Source: Luzula sylvatica | Taxonomy: Eukaryota; Streptophyta; Magnoliopsida; Poales; Juncaceae | Length of the DNA stretch: 64,000 nucleotides | Direction of reading: 5' to 3' | Assembly (NCBI GenBank): GCA_946800325.1 | Contig: OX326959.1 | Location: forward strand, 37,624,908 to 37,688,907 | The notes under the pieces: generated by a model | Database searches by the model: none | Told to the model about the DNA's origin: nothing | The model's input: the letters and a program-made list of their open reading frames with translations, nothing else | Part shown: one piece after another, positions 47,701 to 59,100 of the stretch | Position numbering within the stretch: the first letter of the stretch is position 1 | How the letters are laid out: each line of letters opens with the position of its first letter | Program-made: the position numbers and the translations under genes

Positions 47701-50700
47701 AAAAATGAAGTATTTTGCTCATTTTAGAGAACTAATTTGGCCTATTTTAGAAAAATATGATAATTAATGTTTTTGAAGGTGTTATACTTCAGTTTTTTCA
47801 TTTTTGCAAAAAAATGGAAAAAATATGAATTTGAATGTGCTAGTCTTCAATCGCGGAGTTTTTTTAGTAAAACATGAAAATTAAGTATTTTGTTCATATT
47901 AGAGAACTATTTTGGCATTTTCTAGAAAAAATGGTAATTGATATTTTTTAAGGTGTTAGATTTCAGCTTTTAAATTTTTGGGAAAAAAAATAGGAGAAAT
48001 AGAAATGTGCACGTGTTAGTCTTCTGTCACGAAGATTTTTGAGAAAAAACATGAAAAATGAAGTATTTTACTCATTTTAGAGAGCTAATTTGGCCTATTT
48101 TAGTAAATATGACAATTGATATTTTTTAAGGTATTAGACTTCAGTTTTTTAATTTTTTCAAAAAATGGAAAAAATAAGAATTTGAATGTGTTAGTCTTCA
48201 ATAACGGAATTTTTTGAGAAAAACATGAAAATTAAGTATTTTGTTCATATTAGAGAATTATTTTCACCTTTTGTAGAAAAAATGATAATTGATATTATTG
48301 AAGGTGTTGGACTGCAGTTTTTGAATTTTTGCAAATAAAATGGGAGAAATAGAAATGTGCATGTGTTAGTCTTCAATATTGACGTTTTTTGATAAAAACA
48401 TGAAAAATGAAGTATTTTGCTCATTTTAGACAAATATTTTTGTTTTTTTAGGAAACAAATACAATTGATATTTTTGAAGGTGTTAGACTTCAATACTTTA
48501 ATTTTTGCTAAAAATTGAAAAAAAAAATTGGAAGTTAAGTATATTGCTCATTTTAGAGAACTATTTTGGCTTTTTTATGAAAAAAATGATAATTGATATT
48601 TTTGAAGGTGTTAGACTTTAGTTTTTGATTTTTCGCAAAAAAAAATGAAAGAAATAGAAATGTGCATGTGTTAGTCTTCGATCACGAAGTTTTTAGAGAA
48701 AAAAAATGAAAATGAAGTATTTTTCTTATTTTAGAAAACTATTTTGGCATTTTTAGAAAAAAAATTATAATTGATATTTTCGAAGCTATTAGACTTCGGT
48801 TTTTTTATTTTTTCAAAAAATTGGAAGAAATAGAAATTTTGCATTTGATAGTCTTCAATCACGAAGTTTTTTGAGAATAACATGAAAAATGAAGTATTTT
48901 GCTTATTTTAGAGAACTAATTTGGCCTATTTTATAAGAATATGACAATTGATATTTTTGAAGGTGTTAGACATCAGTTTTTAAATTTTTGCTAAAAAATG
49001 GAAAAATAGGAATTTGTATATCTTAGTCTTCGATCACGAAATTTTTTGAGAAAAACATGAAAAATGAAGTATTTTTCTCATTTTAGAGAACTATTTTGGC
49101 ATTTTTAGAAAAAAATTATAAATTGATATTTTGGAAGGTGTTAGACTTCGGATTTTTAATTTCAGCAAAATTTTGGAAGAAATAGAAATGTGCATGTCTT
49201 AGTCTTCAATGACGAAGATTTTTGAGAAAACATGAAAAATGAAGTATTTTTCTCATTTTAGAAAACTATTTTGGCATTTTTAGGAAAAAAATTATAATTG
49301 ATATTTCGAAGGTGTTAGACTTCGGTTTTTTTATTTTTGCAAAAATAGGAAGAAATGGAAATTTGGATGTGTTAGTCTTCTATCACCAAGTTTTTTGAGA
49401 AAAACATGAAGAATAAAGTATTGTGCTAATTTTAGAGAACTAATTTGTCCTATTTTAGAAAAATATGATAATTGATATTTTTGAAGGTTTTAGACTTCAA
49501 TTTTTTTATTTTTGCAAAAAGATGAAAGACATAGGAATTTGAATGTGTTAGTCTTCAATTACGGAGTTTTTTTAGAAAAACATGAAAAATGAAGTATTTT
49601 GCTCATTTTAGAGAACTAATTTGGCCTATTTTAGAAAAATATGATAATTAATATTTTTGAAGGTGTTAGACTTCAGTTTTTTAATTTTTGCAAAAAAAAT
49701 GGAAAAAATATGAATTTGAATGTGCTAGTCTTCAATCACGGAGTTTTTTGAGAAAAACATGAAAATTAAGTATTTTGTTCATATTAGAGAACTATTTTGG
49801 CCTTTTTTAGAAAAAATGATAATAAATATTTTTTAAGGTGTTAGACTTCAGCTTTTGAATTTTTGCAAAAAAAATGGCAGAAATAGAAATGTGCATGTGT
49901 TAGTCTTCAATAACGAAGATTTTTGAGAAAACATGAAAAATGAAGTATTTTGCTCATTTTAGAGAACTAATTTGGCCTATTTTAGTAAAATGTGATAATT
50001 GATATTTTTTAAGGTGTTAGACTTCAGTTTTTTTTTTATTTTTGCAAAAAAATGGAAGAACTAGTAATTTGAATGTGTTAGTCTTCAATCATGGAGTTTT
50101 TTTAGAAAAACATGAAAAATGAAGTATTTCGCTCATTTTAGAGAACAAATTTGACATATTTTAGAAAAATATGATATTAATATTTTTGAAGGTGTTATAC
50201 ATCAGTTGTAAATTTTTGCTAAAATATGGAAAATAGGAATTTATATGTCTTAGTCTTCAATCGCGAAGTTTTTTGAGAAAACATCAAAAATGAAGTATTT
50301 TTCTCATTTTAGATAACTGTTTTGGCATTTTTAGAAAACAATCATAATTGACAGTTTTGAAGGTGTTAGACTTTAGTTTTTGATTTTTTACAAAAAATAA
50401 TGGAAGAAATAGAAATGTGCATGTGTTAGTCTTCAATCACGAAATTTTCAGTGAAAAAAATGAAAATGAAGTATTTTCTTATTTTAGAAAACTATTTTGG
50501 CATTTTTAGAAAAAAAATTATTATTGATATTTTCGAAGCTGTTAGACATCGGTTTTTTAATTTTTGCAAAAAATTGGAAGAAATAGAAATTTTGCTTGTG
50601 TTAGTCTTCAATCACGAAATTTTTGGAGAATAACATGAAAAATGAAGTATTTTGCTCATTTTAGGGAACTAATTTGGCCTATTTTAGAAAAATATGATAA

Positions 50701-51643
50701 TTGATATTTTTGAAGGTGTTAGACATCAGTTTTTAAATTTTTGCTAAAAATTGGAAAAATAAGAATTTGAATGTGTTAGTCTTCGATCACGAAGTTTTTT
50801 GAGAAAAACATGAAAAATGAATTCTTTTTCTCATTTTAGAGAACTATTTAGGCATTTTTAGAAAAAAATTATAATTTATATTTTGGAAGGTGTGAGACTT
50901 CGATTTTTTAATTTCTGCAAAATTTGGAAGAAATAGAAATGTGCATGTTTTAGTCTTCAATCACGAAGTTTTTTGAGAAAAACGTGAAAAATGAAGTATT
51001 TTGCTAATTCTAGAGAACTAATTTGTCCTATTTTAGAAAAATATGATAATTGATATTTTTGAAGATGTTAGACTTCGGTTTTTTAATTTTTGCAAAAAAA
51101 TGGAAGAAATTGGAATTTGAATGTGTTAGTCTTCAATTACGGAGTTTTTTGAGAAAACATGAAAAATGAAGTATTTTGCTCATTTTAGAGAACTAATTTG
51201 GCCTATTTTAGAAAACTAATTTGCTCATTTTATTTTATAAGGTGTTAGACATCATTTTTTAATTTTTTTGCTAAAAATTGGAAAAATAGGAATTTGTATT
51301 TGTTAGTCTCCAATCACGAAGATTTTTGAGAAAAACATGAAAAATGAAGTATTTTTCTCGAACTATTTTGGCATTTTTAGAAAAAAATTATAGTTGATAT
51401 TTTGGAAGGTGATAGATTTCGGTTTTTCATTTTTGCAAAAAATTGGAAGAAATAGAAATGTGCAGGTCTTAGTCTTCGATCCCCATGTTTTTTGAGAAAA
51501 ACATGAAAAATGAAGTATTTTGCTAATTTTAGAGAACTAATTTGTCCTATTTTGGAAAAATATGATAATTGATATTTTTGAAAGTGTTAGACTTGAGTTT
51601 TTTATTTTTTGCAAAAAGATGGAAGAAATAGAAATTTGAATGT
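44701..51643 (-). repeat. Satellite array, right arm in opposite orientation, with 11-mer higher-order period
   Basis: This is the same satellite family read on the other strand: 'aaggtgttagacttcag', 'aatttttgcaaaaaa', 'gtgttagtcttcaat', 'gagaaaaacatgaaaa' and 'gaagtattttgctcatttta'. There are about 40 monomers averaging about 172 bp. A distinctive monomer ('ttagacatcagtttttaaat') recurs at about 47076, 48960 and 50714. The first interval (1,884-1,886 bp) holds 11 monomers including one short one of 128 bp; the second (1,754 bp) holds 10. The array stops abruptly at about 51643, in mid-monomer. Confidence 0.95.
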
Positions 51644-52551
51644 GCTCGCCTCCCTCGAAGAACCGGCTAACACCCGTGACGGCGTGCTCGATTTGCTCGA
51701 AGAATCAGCCATACCCCACGACGGTGCGGTTGGCAGTTGCCTCGATCGAAAAGCTGGCCATCACCCAGGACGGTGCGCTCGTCTCGCTCGAAGAACCGGG
51801 GCTCACCCACGACGGTGCGCTCCCCTCACTTGAAGAACCGGGGATCCCCCATGACGGTTCTGTCGCTTCGCTCAAAGAACCAGCCCCGACCCATGACGGT
51901 GCCCTCACCTCCCTCGAAGAGCAGGCCATCACCTACGACGATGCACTTGCCTCCCTCGAAGAACAGGCCATCACCTACGACGATGCACTTGCCTCCCTCG
52001 AAGAACAGACCATCACCTACGACGATGCACTTGCCTCCCTCGAAGAACAGACCATCACCTACGACGATGCACTTGCCTCCCTCGAACAACCGGCCATTAC
52101 CCACGACGGTGCGCTCGCCTCCCTCGAAAAACCGGCCATCGCCCATGAGCTGACAAACGTTTTACCCGCGGCGGCAGATTCGAATAATACCGACCTGGAA
52201 CCGTTAATTACGCTCGATGAGCGAACATGTACTCGTCTCGAATCGACCATATGGTGCAATGTACCTATCATTACAAAGGATGAGCCTCTCTTTATGCAAG
52301 GAGAGCCTGCTATGCTGCCGCACAATGAGCAGGCTAGCCCAGAACGAGCTTTTTCTGTCCCGCCACCACCCCTACCGGCACAATTCCTCCCACCTCCATC
52401 ATCACCACCACGGTCGAGGCCCCTCGTCATCGATGGACAGATCCTTGAGCTCATTCCAGAAGTAAGTGAGCAGGAGGAACATGAGCAGCTCCATGAAGGC
52501 AAGAGAAGGCTGGGCTTCAGAAGGAGATGCGGAGATGCATGGAGGCCTTGA
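51640..52551 (+). pseudogene. 5'-truncated ORF with 14-residue tandem repeats, unknown family
   Basis: About 12 units of 42 bp encode a 14-residue unit of the type L-A-S-L-E-E-P-A-I-T-H-D-G-A up to about residue 170 of the open frame. A non-repetitive acidic and proline-rich tail follows (V-P-P-P-P-L-P near residue 246), then R-P-L-V-I-D-G-Q-I-L-E-L. The satellite joins the first repeat at 51643, so any start codon and upstream exons are missing. The spacing between the second and third units is 49 bp instead of 42, an insertion of 7 bp that changes frame. The first two units are therefore in a different frame from the rest. It is GC-richer than its surroundings. I do not recognise the protein. 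It may be a relic of a real gene or the last exon of an altered one. Confidence 0.5.
51643..52150 (+). repeat. 42-bp coding minisatellite
   Basis: About 12 copies of a unit containing 'ctcgcctccctcgaagaacc' and 'cacgacggtg' are present. The middle four (51915-52085) are nearly identical, so the growth is recent. Confidence 0.93.
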
Positions 52552-53111
52552 GGAAGATCATGCCATGCGGCTGCTTCCGTGGTGGGAGAGCCTAGAAGCA
52601 CGTCAAATAGTTATTTGATTAATTTAGAATTCATTTACTTTTTGTACTGATTGTTTGAAAGATTTTGATCATGTTTGCTTTTGTTGTTTAATTCATTGGA
52701 CTATTTGGATATTTAAGATTTTTTTTTTTTTTTTTACAAGCCCGTAGACACTAAATGTTTGTTTTTAAGAATTCAAAATGAAAATTGTTCTTTGGGCTAA
52801 TTAATGAAATTTCTATTTTTCTTACGAGTCCTTTTTTTCTTCTTCAGTTTTCCTCCTGTAATGTGTTTTAATCACAACCATTCTCGGAAGATTAACCATT
52901 CTCTCTAAACAGATAACTGAATAAAGCCTAAAAGCATTCAAAATCCAAACAGATGTAAGATATTTACAAAGACGATCGAACAATGTCGCGACAGCAACAA
53001 TTCATGAAACTCTTCATACTACAAAAAGACGATAAAGATTTAATCACTACAAAGTTTGGTGACGAAAACCTTCTTTCGACCAATCAAAACATCAACACAT
53101 TTGATCCACGA
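52552..53111. other. Intergenic DNA between the repeat ORF and KNL1
   Basis: AT-rich; it includes the likely 3' UTR of KNL1 on the minus strand (53111 leftwards). No other gene is seen. Confidence 0.45.
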
Positions 53112-56100
53112 CTAAGCAAGTTTCTGCGAGATGACTCGACACAGCCTCAAAATCATTCCAGGCCCAACTTCGAGGCTTCGAATGGAATCCATGATGTCAG
53201 AAATAGCCACCTCATCCAAAATAGTACCTACTCGGTCCACCTCAATTTGCAGCTCTGAAGGCTCAGATGGATAAACCGCGCTGTTCACAAAATTTAAAAC
53301 CAAAAATTAAGAAACTAATAATAAAGGCAATAATCAAATTTCTTATATTAAAAGATAGCTAACTCACCACTTGAGGTCACTCATGTCCTGCGAAAGATTA
53401 ATCTTTGTGCACGTTCTAAAATTCACGAAGCCCATTTGCAGCTCGAGCTTCGACGCTGAAATCAAAAAAACAAAAATATCATAAATAGGAAGTAGTGAAA
53501 AATAATATAAACAAATAATAAGGATAGAAAAAGCATACATGTGTCCCTCATTTTTATATTGAATTTCGCAGAGATGAGATTTAAGAGCTCCATTTTAGCT
53601 TGTTGTACTTCATAAAGTACATTTAATAGATTTCCTAACAACAAGCCTGTTTCCTGCAATGTTACAAAAACATATATGATTTAGAAGGGTATATATGATA
53701 TTCGAGGCATTTTTTAAATAAAGAACCCTAAAAGACCATCGCACTATAGTTATTGAAATATCCTTTACTTACCATTGGGACTTGCCAAATATATTTCAAA
53801 GTGTCAATTTTGTGGTCCCCAATTCTCTCACTGAATACAAAATCGAACGCTGAAAATGCATTAATGTTTCGGAAAGCCTGTAAATACAGTAAAACCTGAT
53901 TATATTATATTCATCGAAGATAATATGTGAAAACAAAAATAAGATCAATTCGAACCTCGGATATTTTAGATTTGCAGAATGAGTTATTTCCGAGAATTTC
54001 GCTCAATTTACCAGTTCCAAATGTAAATCTGGTGTGAGTGCAAGAAAGTAAAATACCATAAAGAAAGTTGCATAATTAAATTAATTATTAATATATTTCT
54101 CTCTTATGACTTTTTTACCTTTGCAAAAGAAATTTATGGTAGCTGAGCACAATGTCATGCGTATGGTCCTTGTTTACTACTTCTTGTAGTACCCAAAGCT
54201 AGAAAGAGACAAAAAAGTTTAATAAATAATAACGAAAGAGTTATTAAGCACGTGATATAAATGTGTGATAAATATAATGCCCAAGGTTGATATATTTTTA
54301 ATTGGCACAATTTCACATGTGCCCCTGCAAAATCTCTAAATATCACATATACCCCTCAAAATATGAATTATCACGAATACCCACCCATCAAAACATAGGA
54401 AATATCACGGCTTGAAGTGGTGCAATTTCCTAAGTTTGTGCTGGTAGTCATGATATTTCACGATTGGGAGCAGTACATGTGATGTTAAGAGATTTTGTAG
54501 GGCTATAGATGAAAATTCGCCTTTTGAATAATACCCGTGAATCTTGGTGAAGAGCCCTGCAAAGACTTCTCTGTCTCAAATGCCCCTTTGCAATTCTTAT
54601 TGTCTCGTCAGAGCTCAAATTTTCTTTTAACTTGCAAGAAACTTGAATTCGAGTGGCGAGTCTCTTCGCATTCTCTTCAAGTGTTTTAAATGCATGCCTC
54701 TTTGCATTTAATTTGTCCTGTTCCTCCTACAAAAAATAAAATAAAATATCTATCATTAGTAATTTCAATGCAAACTGTGAAATGTTGAGGAATATTATTT
54801 GAAACATTATTGGCATACTTGAGGAATACTATTTGAAACGATTGGGAGGAAATTATCGATGGGTGGACAAAGCTTCTGAATTCTTGATTTTAAAAGAGAG
54901 CATTCTTGAACTCTCTTGTCAACAATGTTCGCTTCGATCTGCAAAATAAATCGCCAATTTTGAGTTACTAAATTCTGAACTTGCTTTTTTCGACTAAATT
55001 ATTTCAAAATTGGAAAAAAGGGTAGTACTTGTAATTTGTTGAGCTTCAAGCGTTTCAATTCCAACTTTGCCTTTTCAAACACTAGTGTATCGTGCAGCGA
55101 TCTAACTTCAGATAGCCTGCATATAAGTACATAATTATATTAAAATTTAAAACAGTATATTGGTACAACAAAATAGAATATCAATGAAATAGAACTCTAG
55201 ATATACCTTTCTTGCCGTGTACTATTAGAATCGCAGTTTTTCTACAATTTTAATTCAAAAAGAAAAGAAAAACATATTATTAAATTTCGAAATTATTTCG
55301 GTAATACTTGATAATAAAACTTTAGAACGTACCAGAGAAGCAAAAAGTGCTTTGTGATTTCGAGCCATCTGTAGCTTCTCCAACTTGGATTGCAACAAAT
55401 CAATCTTCAATTCAAAAATAGATACAAGGAATTAAAAAATATATATCACAGCAAATAAAACAAATACAAAATTAATCGAATTTTAAGTACCTCGTGATAA
55501 GTAAGCTTCTGAATATCTGGTGAAAATATCATCTTCATTATATCAGACAAATTCGAAACTAACCGCAAATTACCGCTCTCAATTCTACTCCGTTTCATAG
55601 CACTATCTTCAACATTCTCCACCAAAATTTCTTGCCCTTTTCGCTTTCTCGAATCCGAATCGAAATCCTCATTTTCGAAATTCAAACGGCTTGATAGTAC
55701 CTTAGCTTTAGGCGTGTTTCGAAGAATGGATTGCTTTATCGCAGAAATGCGTTGCTCGTGCTTCAAGAGATTCGAGTCGATAGATTGATGAAGGATCAAT
55801 CCTGTTTCCCCGTAAAACTTTGCTCTTTTATCCCGCAATGAAGCAATCGAGCTCTGTAATGATGGTGTTTGAATTACAGGAGCTTTTGGGGTTTGCAAGA
55901 TTACAGCATTTTCATTTTCGTCCTCGTCTTCATGTAATGGTGGTAGAGTGTGTGTGGGTTGGTTTTGTGTAGTTAGTTTCTCAGGAGAGAATGGTGATTT
56001 GCGTTTGGACGGCAACGAAGAAATTGGGCTCGGCGAAGATTGTGCGTGAATCGCTGAGGATTTGGGGGTACGCAACATTTTCTGGATTTCTTGTTCATGT

Positions 56101-59100
56101 TGTAATCCTGATTGAGGGCTCGCTAATTGGGTTTTCGTAGTTGGATTTTGAGGGGATAATGGGACATTGCTTTCAGTTTCGGTCTGTAATGGTGATTGAG
56201 TGCTTGTGGGTTGATTTTGTGGGGTGAGAATTTGAGGAGAGAACGGTGCATTGCTTTTGGCCTTCGATGAAGAAATTGATCTAGGTGAGTATTGTGCAGA
56301 AACAACTTCTGCTTTGGGCGTACCAGATTTGCTTTCGTTATCATTTTCAGGTTCTAATTGGATCTGTGCCGTGACATTCTCAGGGGAGATCGCTACACTG
56401 CACTTGGAAGAAATTGAGACCGGTGAGGACTGTACATGAACCCTTGGAGCTTCAGGGGATTGCAAGATTGTCTTGTTTTCATTTTCAGCTTGTAAAAGTG
56501 GTAAAATGCTGGTGGATTGGTCTCGTGCAGATAGATTTTGACGGGACAGTTGCACGGAGCTTTTCTCCAGCAATGAAGAAATTGAGCCTGCTGGGGTTTG
56601 AATTACAGGAGCTTTTGGGGTTTGCAAGCTTACGGCATTTTCATTTTCGTCCTCGTCTTCATGTAATGGTGGTAGAGTGTGTGTGGGCTGGTTTTGTGTA
56701 GCTAGTTTCTCAGGAGAGAATGGTGATTTGCGTTTGGATGGCAATGAAAAAATTGGGCTCGGCAGAGATTGTTCGTGAATCGCTGGGGATTTGGGGGTAT
56801 GCAACATTGTCAGGATTTCTTGTTGATGTTGTAATTCTGATTGAGGGCTCATTAATTGGGTTTTCGTAGTTGGATTTTGAGGGGATAATGGGACATTGCA
56901 TTCAGTTTCCGTCTGTAATGGCGATTGAGTGCTTGTGGGTTGATTTTGTGGGGTGAGAATTTGAGGAGAGAACGGTGCATTGCTTTTGGCCCTCGATGAA
57001 GAAATTGGGCTCGGCAAAGATTGTGCCTGAATCGCTGGGGATTTGGGGGTATGCAACATTGTCTGGATTTCTTGTTCATGTTGTGATCCTGATTGAGGGC
57101 TCGTTAATTGGGTTTTCGTAGTTCGATTTTCAGGGGGTAATGGGGCATTGCTTTCGGTTTCAGTCTGTAATGGCGCTTGAGTGATTGTGGGTTGATTTTG
57201 TGGGGTGAGAATTTGAGGAGAGAACGGTGCATTGCTTTTGGTCCTCGATGAAGAAATTGATCTCGATGAGTATTGGGCAGAAACAACTTCTGCTTTGGGG
57301 GTACCGGATTTGCTTTCGTTATCATTTTCAGGTTCTAATTGGATCTCTGATGGAGTATCTGTGGATTGGTCTTGTGTGATTATTTGAGAGGACAATACTT
57401 GGATTGGTAATGAAGAAATCGGGCTTGGTAAGGATTGTTCGTGGACCGCTTGAGCTTCGGGGGAATGCGAGATTATCTTGTTTACATTTCCATTCTCATT
57501 TTCAGCTAATACTTGGATTTCTGTACTTACGTTTTGAGGGGAGAGTGGTACAGTTGTTTTGGCCATTAATGGAGAATTAAAGCCTCGTGAGGATTGTCCA
57601 TAGGCTACTGGCTCTTTAGGACCATCCAAGATCGTCTCGTTTTCATTCTCATTCTCCTTTTCAGCTTGTAATTGTGATTGACTGCTTGTGGATTGGTTCA
57701 CTGTAATAAAATCTCGAGGAGACAAAGATACATGGCCTGTCTGATTATCAGCCTCGTGTAAATCCTCAATCTCGTCCTACAAATTGGCATTCGTCAAGTA
57801 AAATAAAAATAAAAATTAGAGAAAACGAAATGAAAGTTTGAGGCTCTGACCTGAACATTCTCATCGACTTGCTTCTCATTATCGGCACGAACACTCCTCT
57901 GGATAACATGAATTGGACTTTCAGTTTCATTCACATTTTGATGCTGTAATGATTGGTCTTGTGTGGTAAGGTTTTGAGGGGACAACAGGACATTGTTCTT
58001 GCCCCGCAATGAAGAAACCGATCCTGGTGAAGGTTGAGCTCGAACCACTGGTGTTTCGGGGACATGCGAGGTTTTCTCGTTTTCATTTCCATTCTCACTT
58101 TCATATTGTGCCTGGATCTGAGGGGAGAACGGTACATTTCTCTTGGCCCGTAACAGAGAATTTGGGCCTGGCAAGGATTGTTCACAGGCCACTGGCTCTT
58201 TGGGACTATGCAAGATCGTCGCGTTTTCATTCTCGTTCTCTTTTTCAACTTGTAATTGCGGTTGCATGCTTGTGGATTGGTTCTCTGTAGTTAAATTTTG
58301 AGGAGAGAAAAAAAAAATGCTTTTGGAATTGTCAGCCTCATGTAAATTCTCAACCTCCTCCTGTAAATTGCCATTCGTCAGGTAAAATAAAAATAAAAAT
58401 CAGAGAAAATGGAAGGAAAATGAAAGTTTGAGACTGACCTCATAATTCTCAACGACTCGTTTCTCATTATCGACACGAGCACTCATCTCGATAGCATGAA
58501 TTGGACATTCTTGAGATTTATTTTCATCAGGAGATATCGAATTCTCCTCCACGTCATTCAGCGGACCATCGGGTGTAGGTGTGAAATTCGCAAATTCATA
58601 TTTAGAATTACTCCCTGTCGAGCTGAAGTCGCTCATTCTATTGCTTGACTGGACGAAAGTTTCAGTTCGATTTGGTTCAGTCGAGCTAACTGTTCCGAGG
58701 GAGGAGAAACCTATTAACGGAAACATGGTTAACAATTACGAGTAAATATAAGGCTTCTTTTGAAGAATTTTTATTTTTATTTTTCTCCAACTAACCTGTC
58801 GGCATCAAGCCAATAGAGTTTGCTGCGAGTTCGACCTTGACTGGAGTTTGCTGTGAGTTCTCCTTCTCATTATTCCCATCCACTTGTCCCTCATTCTCAT
58901 TCTCATTCTTAATCTCATTCTCAGTCTCAGTCTCAGTCTCAATCTCAATCAAATTCAAATTTTCATTTTTGGGTTGTAATGGTGATTGAGTGTTTATGGG
59001 TTGGTTTTGAGTTGTTAGATTTCGAGGGGAGAGCGAGGCAATGCTTTTGGCTCGTGATGAAGATGTTGATCCTGGTGAGGACTGAGCACGAACCACTGGC

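Noticed and set aside
39735..51643. CRISPR-like array of regular repeats
   Set aside because: Units are diverged throughout with no constant repeat and variable spacer. The context is a plant nuclear genome; it is satellite DNA.
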